A DNA stretch of 64,000 bases from RFPW01 sp040401595 (GCA_040401595.1 JBBAOE010000002.1:1-64000), one strand, 5' to 3'; positions 1-8,219 are shown, counted from the first letter of the stretch. A program made the numbers and translations. The notes: generated by a model from the sequence alone, not told the origin.

Positions 1-847
1 GGAGCCAGAGCTGGAGCCAGAGCCGGAGCCTGATCCCGAATCGGCCCCTGTGCTCGATTCCATCGTCGAACCAGTTGTTGCATCCGAAGAACCGGTTGAG
101 GCGCTCCACGCACCCGAACTGGCGCCGGCTGCGTTGGCAGCCACCTCAGACCCTGGGATCCCTGTATTTTTGCGGCCGGTCCTTCCGGCCAGTGAAGCGG
201 CGGGGGAATTGACCGCTGCACTCCCATCGGAACCAGAGATCACCGCCGAACCCAAGGCGATTTCGGTCGTGGGTTTACCGACCGCCGCGGTCATCGGATC
301 GACGATTGGATCGAGCGCCAACGCGGCAGAAACGCCACCGTTGCCCGATCGGGCGGGACAGATCGCTACGGCTAAGCGTGCGCTGGCAGATCGAATGCAG
401 CGCGGGCTGACGAGCATTGAAGATACGGCAGCGATGATTGATGGCGCGCGCCCCGATCTGACCAGGCTGAAGGCTATGCTGGGCCGGGAAGACCCGCAGT
501 ATCTGGCGGCTTGTGAGGCGCTGGCGACGTTGGCGCTGGATCACCTGGTTCCGATCGTCGATCTGGAGCGCGAACGCTCTGAGATCGCCAATGATCCGGC
601 AGCCGCACGAGCTGTGTTGGAGCGGGCCGAAATCGCAGCGCGAAAATTGGCCATGCTCGATCTCGGCGCGGAGGCACGGGAACGGGTCGCGCGTTTCCTG
701 GGCGCATTGCGCGATCTGATTGATCAGGACGAGGAAACGGCCCTGGCCGCAACGGGTCGTATGGGTCGCCTGCCCCAGTTGGCTGTGGGTGCGGGGCTGG
801 CTGCGGCCAGTGTGGCTGCGGTGCTCGCCTGGTTGATGGGCGGATGA
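1..847 (+). CDS. Partial hypothetical protein, Pro/Glu-rich with C-terminal membrane anchor
   Basis: The reading frame is open at the left edge (frame starts at base 2), so only the C-terminal part is present, about 281 residues. It opens with a Glu-Pro repeat and continues as a low-complexity Ala/Pro/Glu stretch of about 100 residues. A predicted alpha-helical region follows (from PDRAGQIATAKRALADRM to about 25 residues before the end). The protein ends with one hydrophobic helix (LAVGAGLAAASVAAVLAW) and almost nothing after it, the pattern of a tail-anchored protein. The stop overlaps the start of the next gene by 4 bases (ATGA), so the two are translationally coupled and probably work with the Hsp70 at 2008. 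I do not recognise the family. A J-domain at the missing N-terminus is one possibility given the neighbours, but nothing visible here shows it. Confidence 0.75.
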   Translation, partial: EPELEPEPEPDPESAPVLDSIVEPVVASEEPVEALHAPELAPAALAATSDPGIPVFLRPVLPASEAAGELTAALPSEPEITAEPKAISVVGLPTAAVIGSTIGSSANAAETPPLPDRAGQIATAKRALADRMQRGLTSIEDTAAMIDGARPDLTRLKAMLGREDPQYLAACEALATLALDHLVPIVDLERERSEIANDPAAARAVLERAEIAARKLAMLDLGAEARERVARFLGALRDLIDQDEETALAATGRMGRLPQLAVGAGLAAASVAAVLAWLMGG

Positions 848-1917
848 GCATGGGCCAGCTGATCTGTCTCATGCTTGGGCTCCTGATGGCCGTTGGTGTG
901 GCCCTGGCAGCACCCGCGGATGAGGCGCAAGTCGAGGCGCTCTCCGCTCGCTCGACGCAGCATGATCGTCGCCTCGATGGCTTGGACCGTGGCCTGCGTG
1001 AGCAGGTCGAAGAGTCGCGAGCGATCCGGAGTCGTTTCGAGGGTTGGTTGCGGGGGCATGATGAACGACTGCGCTTGATCGATGAACGACTGCGGGTGTT
1101 GGATAGCCGTTTGGCCCGGATTGATCAGGGATTCAACAGTACGGCTGCCCGGGTCGAGCAAGGCGAGAAGCGCGTGGATGGTGCGATCGATCAATTGCGC
1201 GAGCAGCAAGTCGGCACCGAGCGCCGTCTTGTCGACCTCTTGACGAGTCGGACCGTCGGGATTGCAGCGGCGATTCTGACGATCCTGCTGGCCGGTGTCG
1301 GGGGATTCCTGTTCGTGCGCCATTCCTTGCGAGCAGCGCAATCCGGACTTGGCGCCCGGGCTGAACTGGCGTTGTCCTCGATCCGGTCGGCCGAGGAGCG
1401 ACTGGCGCAGGCCGATACCCGACTGGTTGAAGCGTTGACCCAGCAGTTGGTTCGGATTCGCGAGAGCGCTGGAGCCAGCTCAGACGCATCGGCTAACGCT
1501 CCATCACAGACTGATGGGCGCAGCCCTGAAACAGGCGATTCGTCGACAATCTCGACCAGTACCGCCAGTTCTCAATTGCATCAACCGCCAGTTGACCATA
1601 CCCTTGCAATTCGTCTCGCAGATGAGCTCTACCGGATGCGCCGTCGCCTCGCGTCGCTTCCGGAAGAAACTCGCGGTGTGGTTTCTCTGCGCCGTTCCAT
1701 CGAGCGGCTCGAGACCGAACTGGCCGATCATGGGTACGATCTCGTCGATTCGACGGGTCGAGCCTATGTCGATGGTTTGACGATGGAAGCCCGTTTTATT
1801 CCGGACGACACGCTGGCGCCTGGCCAGCGGGTTATTTCCAAAGTGATTGCGCCCCAGGTGAATTTCCGGGGGGCGCTGGTTCGCATGGCTGAGGTGGAGG
1901 TTGGCCTTGGCGGCTGA
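844..1917 (+). CDS. Transmembrane coiled-coil protein with GrpE-like C-terminal domain
   Basis: 357 residues. A signal peptide-like hydrophobic segment (residues 4-23) is followed by a long charged coiled coil (about 28-135), one transmembrane helix (138-158), another helical stretch (165-207), a Ser/Thr-rich linker (208-250) and a C-terminal domain (252-355). That last domain reads like GrpE: a helix (DHTLAIRLADELYRMRRRL) leading to a beta module with LADHGYDLVDSTGRAYVDG, then PDDTLAPGQRV and FRGALVRMAEVEV. These match the GrpE pattern of G..xxDPxGxxFDP, an acidic turn before the APG-like turn, and a closing GRxxRxAxVxV strand. GrpE is the nucleotide-exchange factor of Hsp70, and an Hsp70 gene follows 90 bases downstream. 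Inferred topology is periplasmic coiled coil and cytoplasmic GrpE-like domain, with Arg/His just after the helix. An alternative start lies at ATG 850. The GrpE resemblance is by eye. Confidence 0.7.
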   Translation: MSMGQLICLMLGLLMAVGVALAAPADEAQVEALSARSTQHDRRLDGLDRGLREQVEESRAIRSRFEGWLRGHDERLRLIDERLRVLDSRLARIDQGFNSTAARVEQGEKRVDGAIDQLREQQVGTERRLVDLLTSRTVGIAAAILTILLAGVGGFLFVRHSLRAAQSGLGARAELALSSIRSAEERLAQADTRLVEALTQQLVRIRESAGASSDASANAPSQTDGRSPETGDSSTISTSTASSQLHQPPVDHTLAIRLADELYRMRRRLASLPEETRGVVSLRRSIERLETELADHGYDLVDSTGRAYVDGLTMEARFIPDDTLAPGQRVISKVIAPQVNFRGALVRMAEVEVGLGG

Positions 1918-2007
1918 ACGGCTGCGATCGGCTTTCCTTTCTCCTTTCATCCTGACCAGTCTGAATGACATGACCCTGGCCCCAAGAAGTACGCTCCGAG
2001 ATGCACG

Positions 2008-4542
2008 ATGAGACAGCGAATCGATTACGGTATTGATCTTGGCACCACGAACTCTGCGCTTGCGCGGATGGAAGGTGGCGAGCCAAAAATTCTGAAGAGC
2101 GACGACACGCAGTCCGACACGACGCCTTCTTGCGTCGCGTTCACGAAGGCGAAAAACGTTCATGTCGGGGCGCATGCTCAGAACCTCGTTCAGGAGGAGG
2201 CGAGTCGCGCCTTCCGCCGACGGGCGCAGGCATCACTGCAGGCATCCAATGCGTTTGCCGAGTTCAAACGCACGATGGGCACTGACAGGGTGTATCACAG
2301 CGAGCACATGGCCGATGACTTTGCCTCGGAGGCCCTCTCGTCGCAGGTGCTGCGCAAGTTGCGCAGCTACGTCCGCGATGAGCCGATCGATGCTGCCGTG
2401 ATTACGGTGCCAGCGATGTTTCGGCAGAATCAGCTCGATGCGACTCAGCGAGCCGCCGAAATGGCTGGGTTTGGGTATGTTGAACTGCTGCAGGAACCCA
2501 TCGCGGCTTCGATTGCCTATGGCATTCAGGCGGGCGCCATTGACGGTCATTGGCTTGTGTTTGATTTTGGTGGCGGGACGTTCGATGCCGCCTTGATGCG
2601 CGTCGAAGATGGCGTGATGCGGGTGGTCGATACCGAAGGCGATAACCACCTCGGTGGCAAGAATCTCGATCAGGCCATTGTCGAAGAGTTGCTCCTGCCC
2701 GCGCTCGCCGCGGATTCGCAGCTCGCACTGACCCAGACACTGGCTGACCCCGATCGTCGGCGCTTGTTGGCTGGGGCACTCAAGCGCCATGCCGAACGCG
2801 CCAAAATTCAGCTCTCGACTCGTGAGAGCGTCCTGATCGAGATTGAGGATCTCGGGGATGATGACGAAGGCGAGGAGATCATCGCCGAAGTCAATCTGCT
2901 CCTGACCGATTGGGAGCGTGTCGCACGTCCGATTTTTCAGCGATCGATTGACCTCTGCAGGACCCTCCTGGCCCGCAATGGTCTGAGCGGCGAAAGCCTG
3001 CGAACGCTGATCCCGGTCGGTGGTCCGACCTTGTCGCAGACCCTGCGCCGCATGTTGCGTGAGCAACTGACTGAGCGCCTGGATACGCGCGTCGATCCGA
3101 TGACGGCTGTGGCTCGTGGAGCGGCGATTTTCGCTTCGACCAAGCAGGTCCCGCGTGCGATGCAACGGCGCGATGCCAGCAAGGCGCAATTGACCCTGCG
3201 GCACCCGGATAGTACGGTCGAGACTGAAGTGACAGTGGGTGTGCGGGTCGACCGTGAACTGTCGACCGGGGTCTTGCCCGGGTCTCTTTCGATCGAGTTG
3301 GTGCGCGCCGATCGGGGCTGGACCAGCGGACGCCTGGCCCTGGAGGACGACGTCGCGGTCCTGACAGCCGCCCTCGAGCCTGGCGTACAGAATCGCTTCG
3401 AAGTGACGTTGACCGATGCCCAGGGCAATTCTCTCGATGCCGAGCCCGCTGAATTCAGCATCTTGCAGGGGCTGCGGATCGCCCATGCGACATTGCCGTA
3501 CCACATTGGGGTGGATGTCGTTGATCTAGCCAGCGGACAGCAAGGCGTCTTTCCGATTGCGGGCCTGGAGAAAAACCGATCCTTGCCAGCACGCGGCAAG
3601 GGGTCCTACCGGACGGCCAAGACGATCCGCGCAGGCGAGTCCGGCGATCGAATTCGGATCGAGTTTGTCGAGATGGCTTATGAGGCAATCGGCTCGAAAG
3701 CGAGCCTGAATCAGCCCGTGGGCTCGATCACCCTGACCGGCGAGGATTTGGCGACCACCGTTCCCCAGGGCAGTACGGTCGAAATTACGCTCAAGGTGGA
3801 TGCATCACGCCGAATTACCGCGAGCGTCTTTTTTCCAGCCCTTGACGAGCAGATCGACCGGGCGATGGAGCCGAACCTGCAATCCGAAGATCAAAGCCGC
3901 TTGCGCGCGGATTTGACGGAAGCGCGCGCGGTCGTCAGCCGGGTGCGCGACATTGCCCCGCCGGAGACCCTGCTGCGGCTCGAAGTCGAATTCGACGCCC
4001 TGGAGAAACTCATGGTCGCCGAAGTCGCCGACCTCGATCGGCTGCTCGAAGTGCGCGAGCGACTGCGCTCGGCCCTGGTGGAACTGGACGCATCGGATCG
4101 TTCTGCCGACTGGTTACGAGCTGAAAAACGACTCGAAGCGGCGATGGCCTCGTTGACCGTGACGGTGCGTCGACTGCAGTCGACGGCAGTTCAGCCTGTG
4201 ATTGATGAGTTCCATCAGCGCATTGCCGCGCTGCGGACCTTGAAAGACCCGCGCATCGCGCGAGCCATGACGGACGAGATCCGGGCCCATGTCTTTACGC
4301 TTGTGCGCGAGGATATCGGGCTTTGGGCCTCGTATATCGCGGGTTTTGAGCGCGAATTCGACAGCCGGGCCTGGACGGACCGGACCGAAGCGCGGACGCT
4401 GTTGGACGAGGCCCTGAAACTCATGGCCGGGAAACCAGACCGGGCTGAACTTGAGCGGGTAGTGATCGCCATGTTCGCGCTTCTGCCGCGGGAAGACCGG
4501 CTGAGCGCTCGTCAGGTCAGCGACGAAGTGTTGCGCCAGTAA
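2008..4542 (+). CDS. Hsp70-family molecular chaperone, extended form
   Basis: 844 residues, about 200 more than DnaK. The ATPase domain is complete: phosphate-1 loop IDLGTTNS (9-16), VPAMF (134-138), EPIAASIAYG (163-172), phosphate-2 FDFGGGTFDAAL (185-196), NHLGGKNLD (213-221) and the adenosine motif IPVGGPT (335-341). Between the ATPase and substrate-binding domains lies an extra beta-rich segment of about 110 residues (roughly 381-490). A DnaK-like substrate-binding beta domain follows (about 495-610; GKGSYRTAKTIRAGESGD, VGSITLTGEDL, VEITLKVDASRRITASV). The remaining 230 residues are charged and helical and lack an EEVD-type tail. This is not the main DnaK, which is usually next to dnaJ/grpE. 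It sits behind a transmembrane GrpE-like gene, suggesting a dedicated chaperone. No strong Shine-Dalgarno precedes ATG 2008. The 3' end overlaps the convergent gph by 26 bases. Confidence 0.93.
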   Translation: MRQRIDYGIDLGTTNSALARMEGGEPKILKSDDTQSDTTPSCVAFTKAKNVHVGAHAQNLVQEEASRAFRRRAQASLQASNAFAEFKRTMGTDRVYHSEHMADDFASEALSSQVLRKLRSYVRDEPIDAAVITVPAMFRQNQLDATQRAAEMAGFGYVELLQEPIAASIAYGIQAGAIDGHWLVFDFGGGTFDAALMRVEDGVMRVVDTEGDNHLGGKNLDQAIVEELLLPALAADSQLALTQTLADPDRRRLLAGALKRHAERAKIQLSTRESVLIEIEDLGDDDEGEEIIAEVNLLLTDWERVARPIFQRSIDLCRTLLARNGLSGESLRTLIPVGGPTLSQTLRRMLREQLTERLDTRVDPMTAVARGAAIFASTKQVPRAMQRRDASKAQLTLRHPDSTVETEVTVGVRVDRELSTGVLPGSLSIELVRADRGWTSGRLALEDDVAVLTAALEPGVQNRFEVTLTDAQGNSLDAEPAEFSILQGLRIAHATLPYHIGVDVVDLASGQQGVFPIAGLEKNRSLPARGKGSYRTAKTIRAGESGDRIRIEFVEMAYEAIGSKASLNQPVGSITLTGEDLATTVPQGSTVEITLKVDASRRITASVFFPALDEQIDRAMEPNLQSEDQSRLRADLTEARAVVSRVRDIAPPETLLRLEVEFDALEKLMVAEVADLDRLLEVRERLRSALVELDASDRSADWLRAEKRLEAAMASLTVTVRRLQSTAVQPVIDEFHQRIAALRTLKDPRIARAMTDEIRAHVFTLVREDIGLWASYIAGFEREFDSRAWTDRTEARTLLDEALKLMAGKPDRAELERVVIAMFALLPREDRLSARQVSDEVLRQ

Positions 4543-5212
4543 GGTCCAGCCATTCATTCAACTGCTGTGGGGCGTTCGCGATCGCTCCAGCACCCCAGAC
4601 TTGGGGGGGCTCCTCTGCGTCGTAAAACCCCCAGGCAGCCGCGATGGTGAACATCCCGGCTGCATGCCCGGCTTCAACGTCACGTCGGTCATCCCCCACA
4701 TAGACGCAGCGATGGGGATCGACCTGGGTGAGACTCGCTGCATGGAGCAAGGGTGCCGGATGCGGTTTGGCGTAGGGCGTGGTGTCCCCGCCGACAGCGG
4801 TGGCGCTGCGCGCGCTCAGCCCAAGTCCTGCCAGCACGGGCGCGACAAGTCGTTCAGACTTGTTGCTCACGACGCCCCAGAGAATGCCGGCAGCGTCGAG
4901 GGCGTCGAGAAGTCCGGGCATCCCGTCAAATAACCGGGTACGCACAACCAGGCCTTGTTCGTAGCGCGCGAGAAACTCGAGGCGCATCGCCTCGAAGCCG
5001 TCATCGCCGGGCTGTAGGCCAAAGCCGCGACCCAGCAGGCCACGCGCACCGCGCGAGACGTAAGGCCGTAATTCGGACACTGGCAGCATTTCCAGGCCCC
5101 GTTGCTCCCGCATCGCATTGACGGGCGCCGCGAGATCTTCGGAGGTGTCAGCGAGAGTGCCATCGAGATCGAAAAACACCGCTTGTGGAGCGAAGGGCAG
5201 GACTCCGTTCAT
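4517..5212 (-). CDS. gph: Phosphoglycolate phosphatase (HAD superfamily)
   Basis: 231 residues, the usual size for Gph. HAD motif I is FFDLDGTLADT, with nucleophile Asp15 and Asp17. Motif II is in VVSNKSE, and motif III is VYVGDDRRDVEAGHAAG. The enzyme hydrolyses 2-phosphoglycolate, salvaging the product of DNA-repair and oxygenase side reactions; the cap domain is the helical type. The ATG at 5212 overlaps the ubiG stop (TGATG), so translation is probably coupled; a GTG at 5215 would add one residue. The ubiG-gph pair is common in proteobacteria. A related HAD role such as an AHBA-type or pyrophosphatase activity cannot be excluded from sequence alone. Confidence 0.9.
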   Translation of the reverse strand: MNGVLPFAPQAVFFDLDGTLADTSEDLAAPVNAMREQRGLEMLPVSELRPYVSRGARGLLGRGFGLQPGDDGFEAMRLEFLARYEQGLVVRTRLFDGMPGLLDALDAAGILWGVVSNKSERLVAPVLAGLGLSARSATAVGGDTTPYAKPHPAPLLHAASLTQVDPHRCVYVGDDRRDVEAGHAAGMFTIAAAWGFYDAEEPPQVWGAGAIANAPQQLNEWLDLTGATLRR

Positions 5213-5946
5213 CACTCAGGTTTTCGCAAAGCAACCAGATAGTTGACGGATACGTCCCTCGGATGCAAGGCATAGACTTGACTCAAGGGATTGTAGGTCA
5301 GGCCTTTCATCTCGACCAGGTCGAGTCCGGCCGTGCGGGCAGAACCGACGAGTTCTGAGGGTTTGATGAACTTGTCGTATTCGTGGGTTCCCCGGGGCAG
5401 TAGTCGCAGGATGTACTCGGCACCAATGACGGCAAACAGGAATGCCTTGGGATTGCGATTGATGGTGGAAAAGAACAACCATCCTCCGGGCTTGGCGAGT
5501 TGGGCGCAGGCACGAATGGTGGAGGCCGGGTCCGGCACATGTTCAAGCATTTCCATGCAGGTGACGATGTCGAACGCTGCGGGCTCTGCCAGAGCGAGAT
5601 CCTCGGCTGCGATGCGTCGGTACTGAACGCTGACCCCACTCTCTAGACGATGCAATTCGGCGACTTTCAGTGGCCGGTCGGCCAGGTCAATGCCAGTCAC
5701 AATGCCCCCCACGCGGGCCATCGATTCGGCCAGAATTCCGCCGCCACAACCCACATCCACGATGTGTTGGCCGCTCAGGGGGGCGAGCCCTTCAATCCAG
5801 CCCAGGCGCAGAGGGTTGATCGCGTGAAGCGGCTTGAACTCAGACTCCGGATCCCACCAGCGCGAGGCTAGTGCCTGAAATTTCGAGAGTTCGCCAGTAT
5901 CAAAGTTGGTTGAAGCCGCTTGACTGGGGGATGCTTGGGTCGACAC
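5212..5946 (-). CDS. ubiG: Bifunctional 2-polyprenyl-6-hydroxyphenol / 3-demethylubiquinol O-methyltransferase
   Basis: 244 residues from GTG 5946, which has AGGGA 9 bases upstream. The much longer open frame behind it is out of keeping with the family (about 232-240 residues). Starts MSTQASPSQAASTNFD, then the UbiG signature ELSKFQALASRWWDPESEF. SAM-binding motif I is VDVGCGGGILAE (63-74), motif II is around DIVTCMEMLEHVPDP, and the C-terminal LTYNPLSQVYAL-DVSVNYLVAL is typical. It carries out both O-methylations of ubiquinone synthesis. It is coupled to gph and lies downstream of the ompA terminator. A ubiA-type gene is also in this window at 22772. Confidence 0.95.
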   Translation of the reverse strand: MSTQASPSQAASTNFDTGELSKFQALASRWWDPESEFKPLHAINPLRLGWIEGLAPLSGQHIVDVGCGGGILAESMARVGGIVTGIDLADRPLKVAELHRLESGVSVQYRRIAAEDLALAEPAAFDIVTCMEMLEHVPDPASTIRACAQLAKPGGWLFFSTINRNPKAFLFAVIGAEYILRLLPRGTHEYDKFIKPSELVGSARTAGLDLVEMKGLTYNPLSQVYALHPRDVSVNYLVALRKPE

Positions 5947-5964
5947 GTCGTTGAATCCCTGAAT

Positions 5965-6001
5965 GGAAAAACGCCCCGAAAGCCTAAGCCAGCGGGGCGT
6001 T
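5965..6001 (-). terminator. Rho-independent terminator of ompA
   Basis: Inverted repeat AACGCCCCG (5970-5978) and CGGGGCGTT (5993-6001), a perfect 9-bp stem with a 14-base loop. On the minus strand it is followed by a short T run (TTTTCC). It lies about 55 bases after the ompA stop and just upstream of the ubiG start, separating the two genes. Confidence 0.85.
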
Positions 6002-6055
6002 GAGGGCAGTTCCCTGGCCCCAGCGACATACGCTGGGGTCAGGGTCGGTCCGAAT

Positions 6056-6814
6056 TTACTTGGCCGGGCGCGTACCGACGACTTCGATTTCGACGCGACG
6101 GTTTTTCGCGCGCCCCTCAGAAGTCTTGTTGTCTGCGACTGGCTGCTTCTCGCCTTTGCCTTCCGTATAGATCCGGTTGGGTTCGATCCCCTTGCTGACC
6201 AGGTAGGCCTTGACAGCGTCAGCCCGGCGCTGCGACAGCTTGTTGTTATATTTGTCGGAACCAACGCTGTCGGTATGGCCGACGGCGATGACCACCTCAA
6301 GCGCGATCCCTTTGATCTGGCCAATGAGTCCATCGAGCTTCGACTTGCCTTCCGGTTTGACGACCGACTTGTCAAAGTCAAAGAACGTGTCGGCCGCGAA
6401 ACTCACCTTCTCGCTGGTTGGCCGGGGCGATGGCGCTGCTGGTGCAGGCTTAGGTGCCGGTACAGGTGCGGGCGCAGGGGCTGATCGGGGTTCTGGTGCC
6501 GGTGCCGGCGGCGGTGCAGCTGGGGCGGGTGCGGGTGCGGGTGCCGGAGCTGGTGCGGCCCGAGCAGGTGCCGGAGCGGGTGCCGGAGGAGCCGCTTTGG
6601 GCAGCAGATCGTCGTCGCAACCGGCAATGGCGTTGGCGGGAGTAAACGACCCGGTGCGCCAGCAGAGATTCGTGCCGCTCTTCACAATCTGAGAACCGGA
6701 GGCCCCGATCACATAGCCGGGGTTGTTCGGATTGACCGTTTGAGCCGAAACGAGGCCGCTGGCCGCAAATGCAGCTGCAGACACCAGGCCAATCAAGGAG
6801 CGCGAATTCTTCAT
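6056..6814 (-). CDS. ompA: OmpA-family outer-membrane protein with Pro/Ala-rich linker
   Basis: 252 residues from ATG 6814, which has GTGAGG six bases upstream; a GTG four codons earlier is that Shine-Dalgarno itself. Signal peptide 1-24, cleavage after LVSA. A short N-terminal region with two cysteines (C51, C66) that could form a disulfide replaces the eight-stranded barrel of E. coli OmpA. A Pro/Ala repeat spans residues 72-132. The OmpA-like peptidoglycan-binding domain is 135-250, with FFDFDKSVVKPEGKSKL and the binding core GHTDSVGSDKYNNKLSQRRADAV. The protein should tether the outer membrane to the cell wall. It lies 21 bases after mtaD and has its own terminator at 5965-6001. Confidence 0.93.
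   Translation of the reverse strand: MKNSRSLIGLVSAAAFAASGLVSAQTVNPNNPGYVIGASGSQIVKSGTNLCWRTGSFTPANAIAGCDDDLLPKAAPPAPAPAPARAAPAPAPAPAPAPAAPPPAPAPEPRSAPAPAPVPAPKPAPAAPSPRPTSEKVSFAADTFFDFDKSVVKPEGKSKLDGLIGQIKGIALEVVIAVGHTDSVGSDKYNNKLSQRRADAVKAYLVSKGIEPNRIYTEGKGEKQPVADNKTSEGRAKNRRVEIEVVGTRPAK
6419..6601 (-). repeat. Pro/Ala-rich repeat within ompA
   Basis: About 60 codons that encode almost only Pro and Ala with occasional Glu, Lys, Arg and Val. On the DNA level these are imperfect GGTGCC/GGGTGC hexamers. It links the N-terminal region to the peptidoglycan-binding domain and is likely to vary in length between strains. Confidence 0.85.
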
Positions 6815-6835
6815 GTTCAACCTCACGAGGGAATA

Positions 6836-8158
6836 TCACTCCGGAGTTTGCCATAGCCCGGCCCGTCCCGTCACTTCATGCAAAACCCGATTTGTTGTTG
6901 GGTCGAGTAGCTGTCTCTTCTGGACAACAGGACGACCAGCCAGCCAGACGTCGCTCACATGCTCCCGTCCGGCGGCATAGATCAGGTGCGCCACCGGATC
7001 GGTGACGGGCAACAGCGCTGGATCGTCTAAATCGAAGGCTACGATGTCGGCGCATTTGCCGACCGTGAGCGACCCGATTTCTGCCTCGAGTCCCAGCGCC
7101 TTAGCGCCGGTGAGTGTCATCGCCCGAAGCGTCTGATGGGCTGGCCAGAGCGTTGCGTCGCCCGAAGTCCCCTTGACCAGGAGGGCGGCCGTTCTGGCTT
7201 CCGCCAGCAGGTCGAGTCGATTGTTGCTCGCCGAGCCATCCGTGCCGATGCCAACCGGAACGCCCGCAGCATTGAGCGCGGCGACCGGCGCGATGCCGGA
7301 GGCGAGTTTCAGATTGGAGTGCGGACAGTGCGCGACATGAACGCCGTATTGCTTGAGCAGAGCAATATCAGCGGCATCGAGATGGACCGCGTGGACGGCA
7401 ATGGTCTCCGGTCCTAAGATGCCCAATTCGGCAAGCCGTACCAAGGGGCGCCGGCCGTGTCGGGCCAGGCTCTCAGCGACTTCGGTGGCGGTCTCCTGGA
7501 CATGAATGTGGATGGGCAGCGAGAGTTCCGCCGACAGCTTTGCAATCTCGCGCAGCGTGGGATCGCTCACGGTGTAGGGGGCGTGAGGCCCCAGCGTGAA
7601 GTGCACCCGCGCCGTGTCACGCAGCCGGTCGCGCACATCGAGGCCCTTGCGCAGGTATTCGTCCGGTCCACTGGCCCAGGGCGTTGGAAAATTCAGAACG
7701 ACCATGGCCACCGCGACTCGCATACCAAAGAGCTGGGCGGCCTGGACCGTACTCTCCGGAAAAAAATACATGTCGTTAAAGCAGGTGATCCCGCTTCGCA
7801 GCATTTCGGCGCAGGCCAGAACGCTGCCGTCGAAAACGAATTGTTCTGACAGCAGTCTGGCTTCGAGCGGCCAGATGCGTTCCCGCAACCAGCGCTCCAG
7901 CGCCAGATCGTCGCCCGTGCCTCGCAGCAGCGCCATGGCGGCATGCGTGTGCAGGTTGACGAACCCGGGTGTGAGCAGGTGGTTGGGCAACACCGTGCGA
8001 CGGGCGTGTGGCCAGTCCTGAATCAGTCTCTCTGCAGGCCCAATCGCGAGGATGCGGTCGCCCGCCAGTGCGATGCCGTGGTTTTCGAGAACGACATTGT
8101 CCGGCTCGACCGGGGCAATCCAGCGCGCAATGATCAGTTCAGCATCCGGTGCAGTCAC
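6836..8158 (-). CDS. mtaD: TRZ/ATZ-family amidohydrolase, probable 5-methylthioadenosine/S-adenosylhomocysteine deaminase
   Basis: 440 residues from GTG 8158, with AAGGAG upstream. Metal-dependent amidohydrolase fold: first metal pair VNLHTHAA (His70, His72), HIHVQET (His217, His219), VHAVHLD (His256), catalytic Asp307 in GIGTDGSASNNRLDLL. The GPHAPYTVSD and AHCPHSNLKLASGIAP segments are typical of the MtaD/SsnA/Atz group. Likely reaction is deamination of methylthioadenosine or S-adenosylhomocysteine, but the exact substrate in this superfamily cannot be read from sequence. Burkholderiales often carry such a gene beside ubiG/ompA. It may be cotranscribed with ompA, 21 bases downstream. Confidence 0.82.
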   Translation of the reverse strand: MTAPDAELIIARWIAPVEPDNVVLENHGIALAGDRILAIGPAERLIQDWPHARRTVLPNHLLTPGFVNLHTHAAMALLRGTGDDLALERWLRERIWPLEARLLSEQFVFDGSVLACAEMLRSGITCFNDMYFFPESTVQAAQLFGMRVAVAMVVLNFPTPWASGPDEYLRKGLDVRDRLRDTARVHFTLGPHAPYTVSDPTLREIAKLSAELSLPIHIHVQETATEVAESLARHGRRPLVRLAELGILGPETIAVHAVHLDAADIALLKQYGVHVAHCPHSNLKLASGIAPVAALNAAGVPVGIGTDGSASNNRLDLLAEARTAALLVKGTSGDATLWPAHQTLRAMTLTGAKALGLEAEIGSLTVGKCADIVAFDLDDPALLPVTDPVAHLIYAAGREHVSDVWLAGRPVVQKRQLLDPTTNRVLHEVTGRAGLWQTPE

Positions 8159-8210
8159 GAGGGTTTGACTCCTTGAATGGTCGCGTTCGTGATGAAGGCG
8201 GATCCCTGAA

Positions 8211-8219
8211 TGTTACAAT
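8211..8219 (+). promoter_or_regulatory. Extended -10 promoter element for gyrA
   Basis: TGTTACAAT is an extended -10 box (TG, one base, then TACAAT 8214-8219). No convincing -35 is seen, as is usual for extended -10 promoters. Transcription would begin at about 8225-8227, only 2-4 bases before the gyrA ATG, which has no Shine-Dalgarno. Confidence 0.55.

Noticed and set aside
2233..3504. 423-codon open frame on the minus strand inside the Hsp70 gene
   Set aside because: Antisense shadow: the Hsp70 frame has all family motifs, and the antisense product has no recognisable domain and is a by-product of GC-rich codon use.
5947..6381. Long N-terminal extension of ubiG over the ompA region
   Set aside because: The extension is antisense to ompA and crosses the ompA terminator; GTG 5946 with AGGGA gives the family length.
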